Source of the DNA: Coxiella endosymbiont of Ornithodoros amblus
GTDB lineage: Bacteria; Pseudomonadota; Gammaproteobacteria; Coxiellales; Coxiellaceae
Direction: 5' to 3'
Assembly: GCF_019425495.1 (NCBI RefSeq)
Contig: NZ_VFIV01000011.1
Span: 1-33,456, forward strand
DNA: 33,456 bases
The notes beneath the pieces were generated by a model. The model was not told where the DNA came from. It made no database searches and saw only the letters and a program-made list of their open reading frames with translations. The position numbers and the translations under genes were made by a program. Position 1 is the first letter of the stretch, and the number at the start of each line of letters is the position of its first letter. This document shows positions 31,321 to 33,456 of the stretch, piece after piece.

Positions 31321-31446
31321 ACTTACCCACGAAGAGGACGGGTCCTGTTGTTCGGATCATGATCCGTCCGGATGTCAGTTCCCGAGCGTCCACGGATGGA
31401 TTCATAGCGTGTCCGACAACAGCACCCGTCCTCTTCGTGGGTAAGT
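31321..31446. repeat. Long imperfect palindrome (126 nt), candidate palindromic element
   Basis: The left arm 31321-31356 (starting ACTTACCCACGAAGAGG) pairs with the right arm 31412-31446 (ending CCTCTTCGTGGGTAAGT). The first 23 bases are perfectly complementary; after one mismatch 12 more positions pair with one bulged base. The 55-nt centre contains a perfect 12-bp palindrome GGATCATGATCC (31354-31365) and a weaker pairing between ATGATCCGTCC and GGATGGATTCAT. The element is visibly richer in G and C than its AT-rich surroundings, which suggests separate origin. On the plus strand a T-rich run follows (TTTATTTTTTT), so it might also act as a terminator, although no plus-strand gene ends before it. 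It lies 213 bp upstream of the transporter start. Confidence 0.85.
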
Positions 31447-32439
31447 TGGTTTATTTTTTTTATTTTTTAATAGCTGGTTATTCGTGTAATTTAATTAATA
31501 GTTTTTTATTGATTAATAGAAAAAATCTGATTAACTTGATTATTAATTTGCGATCAAATGGTTGAGTATTTTTTCGGTCCGGTTTTTTTAATTTTAATAA
31601 GATGATGGTATAGGGTATCCTACCGTCAACAATCTTCAAAAAGCAAAAAATTGCAGGAAAAAATAAACTCACTTATGAAGATATTTTTTGAATCACTTCT
31701 ACATTTAAATTTGAAATTGTCCAACCGCCTAGCCGTTTTAAACAAAAACGTAATCGAGGGTGCCTTTAAAAAGTAAAGTTTTTTCATATTGTAGTTGAAT
31801 CTGAAAAAATTAAATCTAAAGGGAAGTCTCTTAGCAAAGTGATAGATTGCTACTATCACAAATTTTTAAAAAAATTAAGCCATTGGTTAAAAAACAATTA
31901 TACTAACACTGGTTTTTCTCTAAATTTTTTAATTTAATCCAACATCAACGGTTTCAAAAAGAAGAACCGAATTCCGATTAAGAAGAAAAAAATTCTTCTG
32001 AACTTAAACCTCATTGGAAATAAGTCGAACGGTATATTACGTTCGGACCTATCGATTACATAACTCAAAATTACCTCAATTATTGCTGGGATAGCTCCTC
32101 TTAAATAATATTGACTCTGATAGAAGTAATTATTAAGTTTCCTCTGCTCGAATGGATAAAATTTTTTTAGAGTTATTTCGATGAATCTACTTCTATCTAT
32201 TTTACGCTTTTTCTTTTCCATTGTAAGTTCAAGAAACCCGATCTTGAAATTTGTCAGTTAACAAATTTATTAGCCCTGATTGAATATATTAACCTATTAT
32301 CTGACTCTAACTTTATTGCTTTTTTAAAAAACAAAGCGGTAGACAAAACAAACGTTTCCCTTAATGATAGTTGGAGTTTTTCTGTCTCCACTATTAATAC
32401 TTGAATAAAATATCAATTTAGCCGACCCAGTCTATCTAT
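31447..32439. other. AT-rich eroded DNA without a recognisable gene
   Basis: All six frames are broken. The longest open frames are 31626-31859 and 31934-32221 on the minus strand, low-complexity and rich in Phe, Lys and Ile, so I take them as chance. On the plus strand some protein-like pieces occur (for example SEKIKSKGKSLSKVIDCYYH near 31797 and NYTNTGFSLNFLI near 31897), perhaps from an old gene that continued to the right. No RNA gene, promoter or terminator could be supported. Confidence 0.4.
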
Positions 32440-33289
32440 TTTTATTTATAAAAATTTCTGTCTTCCACTTATGACGAAGATAAAACTTTTTACAAAGAAA
32501 CTTTATCAACCGACACATGTCACTTTGAAATAAATAATTTTGAACGTTTACTCTTCTACGTTAAATAATCCAAGTTAGAATTCAATGATAATTCAGAAGA
32601 ACATCTTGAAAACCACGAACGCTATATAATATTTTATATCAAAAAATATTACCGATTTTAGAAATGCTTTATCCGATACGGATTAACGAATGACCTCCAG
32701 AGTCGGAAGCAGACTTCGAAATATTATAAAAAATAAAATCACTATTAACAGATTAATTAAATAAAATAATAGAAATCAAAAAAATTTTATTAATTTTATT
32801 TTTTAAGATTATAAAAAATATAGATACTGACGATTTTGAAAAAGTAGTAACAACTTTGGAAAGTGCCAATAATACTAATCCAAAGACGTTCTATCTTTTT
32901 ATACAGATCAACTATCAATTCTTCAATTAACGCTTGACCAATACTAAAAAATTAATTTCTAGAAACTGCTTTTTATCATTTTAAAATAATTTATATATAA
33001 AATCATTCTCATTAAAAAATTCCTACTCTATTGAATTTTTTAATTCATGAAGCATTGAGGACTCCGGTTTTAAATCTAGATATTTTCCGTGAAAAAATAT
33101 TAAACTCCTGACAAAAATTCACCGCGAAATGTAGGAAAAAAGCGGAGTTATAAAACTTTCAGTAAGACCTGTATTGAATGCAACGAATTAGGACAAGCCT
33201 TTCCTAAACTAAATTTACGTGGAATTTCTAGTTTCCATCTTCGAAGTCGTTCACAAAAACGAAACCAAAAAAAAACGAGTCATAAATAA
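32440..33289 (+). pseudogene. Eroded plus-strand gene of unknown family
   Basis: Short fragments in shifting frames look protein-like: YDEDKTFYKETLSTDTCHFE with INNFERLLFYV (from about 32470), EFNDNSEEHLENHERYIIFY (from about 32580), NIDTDDFEKVVTTLESANNT (from about 32815), and CIECNELGQAFPKLNLRGIS with SFHLRSRSQKRNQKKTSHK up to a TAA at 33287. The tail is basic. I cannot name a family. It could be one gene or parts of two; the strand and the end point are reasonably supported, the start is arbitrary. Confidence 0.3.
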
Positions 33290-33348
33290 AATTTCTTTAT
33301 AAAGCCTGAAATTTGGATAATTGATTTATTTCTAGAAAAACAAATTCC

Positions 33349-33456
33349 GTCATTTCAGCACAGGCGAGAGTCCCAGCGCACCGAAGGTGCGCTGTGCACG
33401 TGTGGACTGCTGGATCAACTATGTTTGAATTGCTGTGAGCAAGTTTGAAAACCGGC
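33349..33456 (-). repeat. 108-bp dispersed repeat, copy 2 at the window end
   Basis: This is the exact reverse complement of 19987-20094, including the AGCGCACC-TTC-GGTGCGCT hairpin. Identity starts at 33349 and continues to the last base of the window, so the true repeat may be longer and continue outside, perhaps into another copy of the IS110-type element on the minus strand. Confidence 0.9.

Noticed and set aside
31321-31446. CRISPR repeat or integron attC site
   Set aside because: There is a single palindrome, no regular repeat-spacer array, no Cas gene and no integrase; the attC end motifs are absent.
31797-31860. Possible BolA-like motif (VVESEKIKSKGKSLSKVID)
   Set aside because: Only a vague resemblance to the BolA 'V.S..F.G....RHR' pattern; the conserved His and Arg are lacking.
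31626-32221. Minus-strand ORFs of 77 and 95 codons in the AT-rich tail
   Set aside because: Low-complexity Phe/Lys/Ile-rich translations without ribosome-binding sites, likely chance in AT-rich DNA.

Overview
The window looks like a piece of a host-restricted gammaproteobacterial genome that is being eroded, most likely a relative of Coxiella such as a tick-associated Coxiella-like endosymbiont. That placement is inferred from gene order, the IS110/IS1111-type transposase remnant, and broken repeat proteins that resemble a Coxiella-associated repeat family; no database search was possible. Complete housekeeping genes alternate with genes that can only be read by crossing frameshifts and stop codons. 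Spacer DNA is AT-rich and mostly former genes.

Layout. 1-184: edge of an IS4-like transposase (minus). 491-1144: tRNA-Gly(GCC) and pgsA (minus). 1249-2342: remnants of nicotinate phosphoribosyltransferase and an RND efflux pump (plus). 2505-2581: tRNA-Arg(ACG). 2877-3528: an eroded unknown membrane-anchored gene. 3642-7535: cytochrome bo quinol oxidase operon cyoABCD (minus), with a small divergent membrane protein at 7658. 8098-8742: GacA/UvrY-type response regulator (minus). 8930-11060: two broken genes for helical-repeat proteins (plus). 11431-17902: the conserved block cinA-recA-recX-alaS-lysC-csrA-tRNA-Ser (minus), in which cinA and recX are frameshifted and the rest intact. 18119-19985: mutS remnant running into an IS110-family transposase remnant (plus). 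19987-20094: a 108-bp repeat. 20145-25401: ddl, rnhB, guaA and guaB (minus). 25496-26772: a decayed membrane-protein gene (minus). 27190-29694: broken sugar-type MFS permease and broken trehalase (plus). 29615-31108: GadC-like amino acid antiporter (minus). 31321-31446: a long imperfect palindrome. 31447-33348: AT-rich eroded DNA. 33349-33456: the inverted copy of the 108-bp repeat.

Functionally, what survives is respiration (quinol oxidase), GMP synthesis (guaB, guaA), cell-wall precursor synthesis (ddl), phospholipid synthesis (pgsA), translation (alaS, tRNAs), lysine/diaminopimelate entry (lysC), recombination (recA), RNase HII, and the global regulators csrA and a GacA-like regulator. What has been lost is mismatch repair (mutS), RecA modulation (recX), NMN deamidation (cinA/pncC), one NAD salvage enzyme, a drug efflux pump, and trehalose use with a likely sugar importer. 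This is the usual pattern of adaptation to life inside a host cell.

I found no convincing new defence or biosynthetic system. The least explained items are the 126-nt palindrome at 31321-31446, the 108-bp inverted repeat that reaches the window end, and the decayed repeat proteins at 8930-11060.
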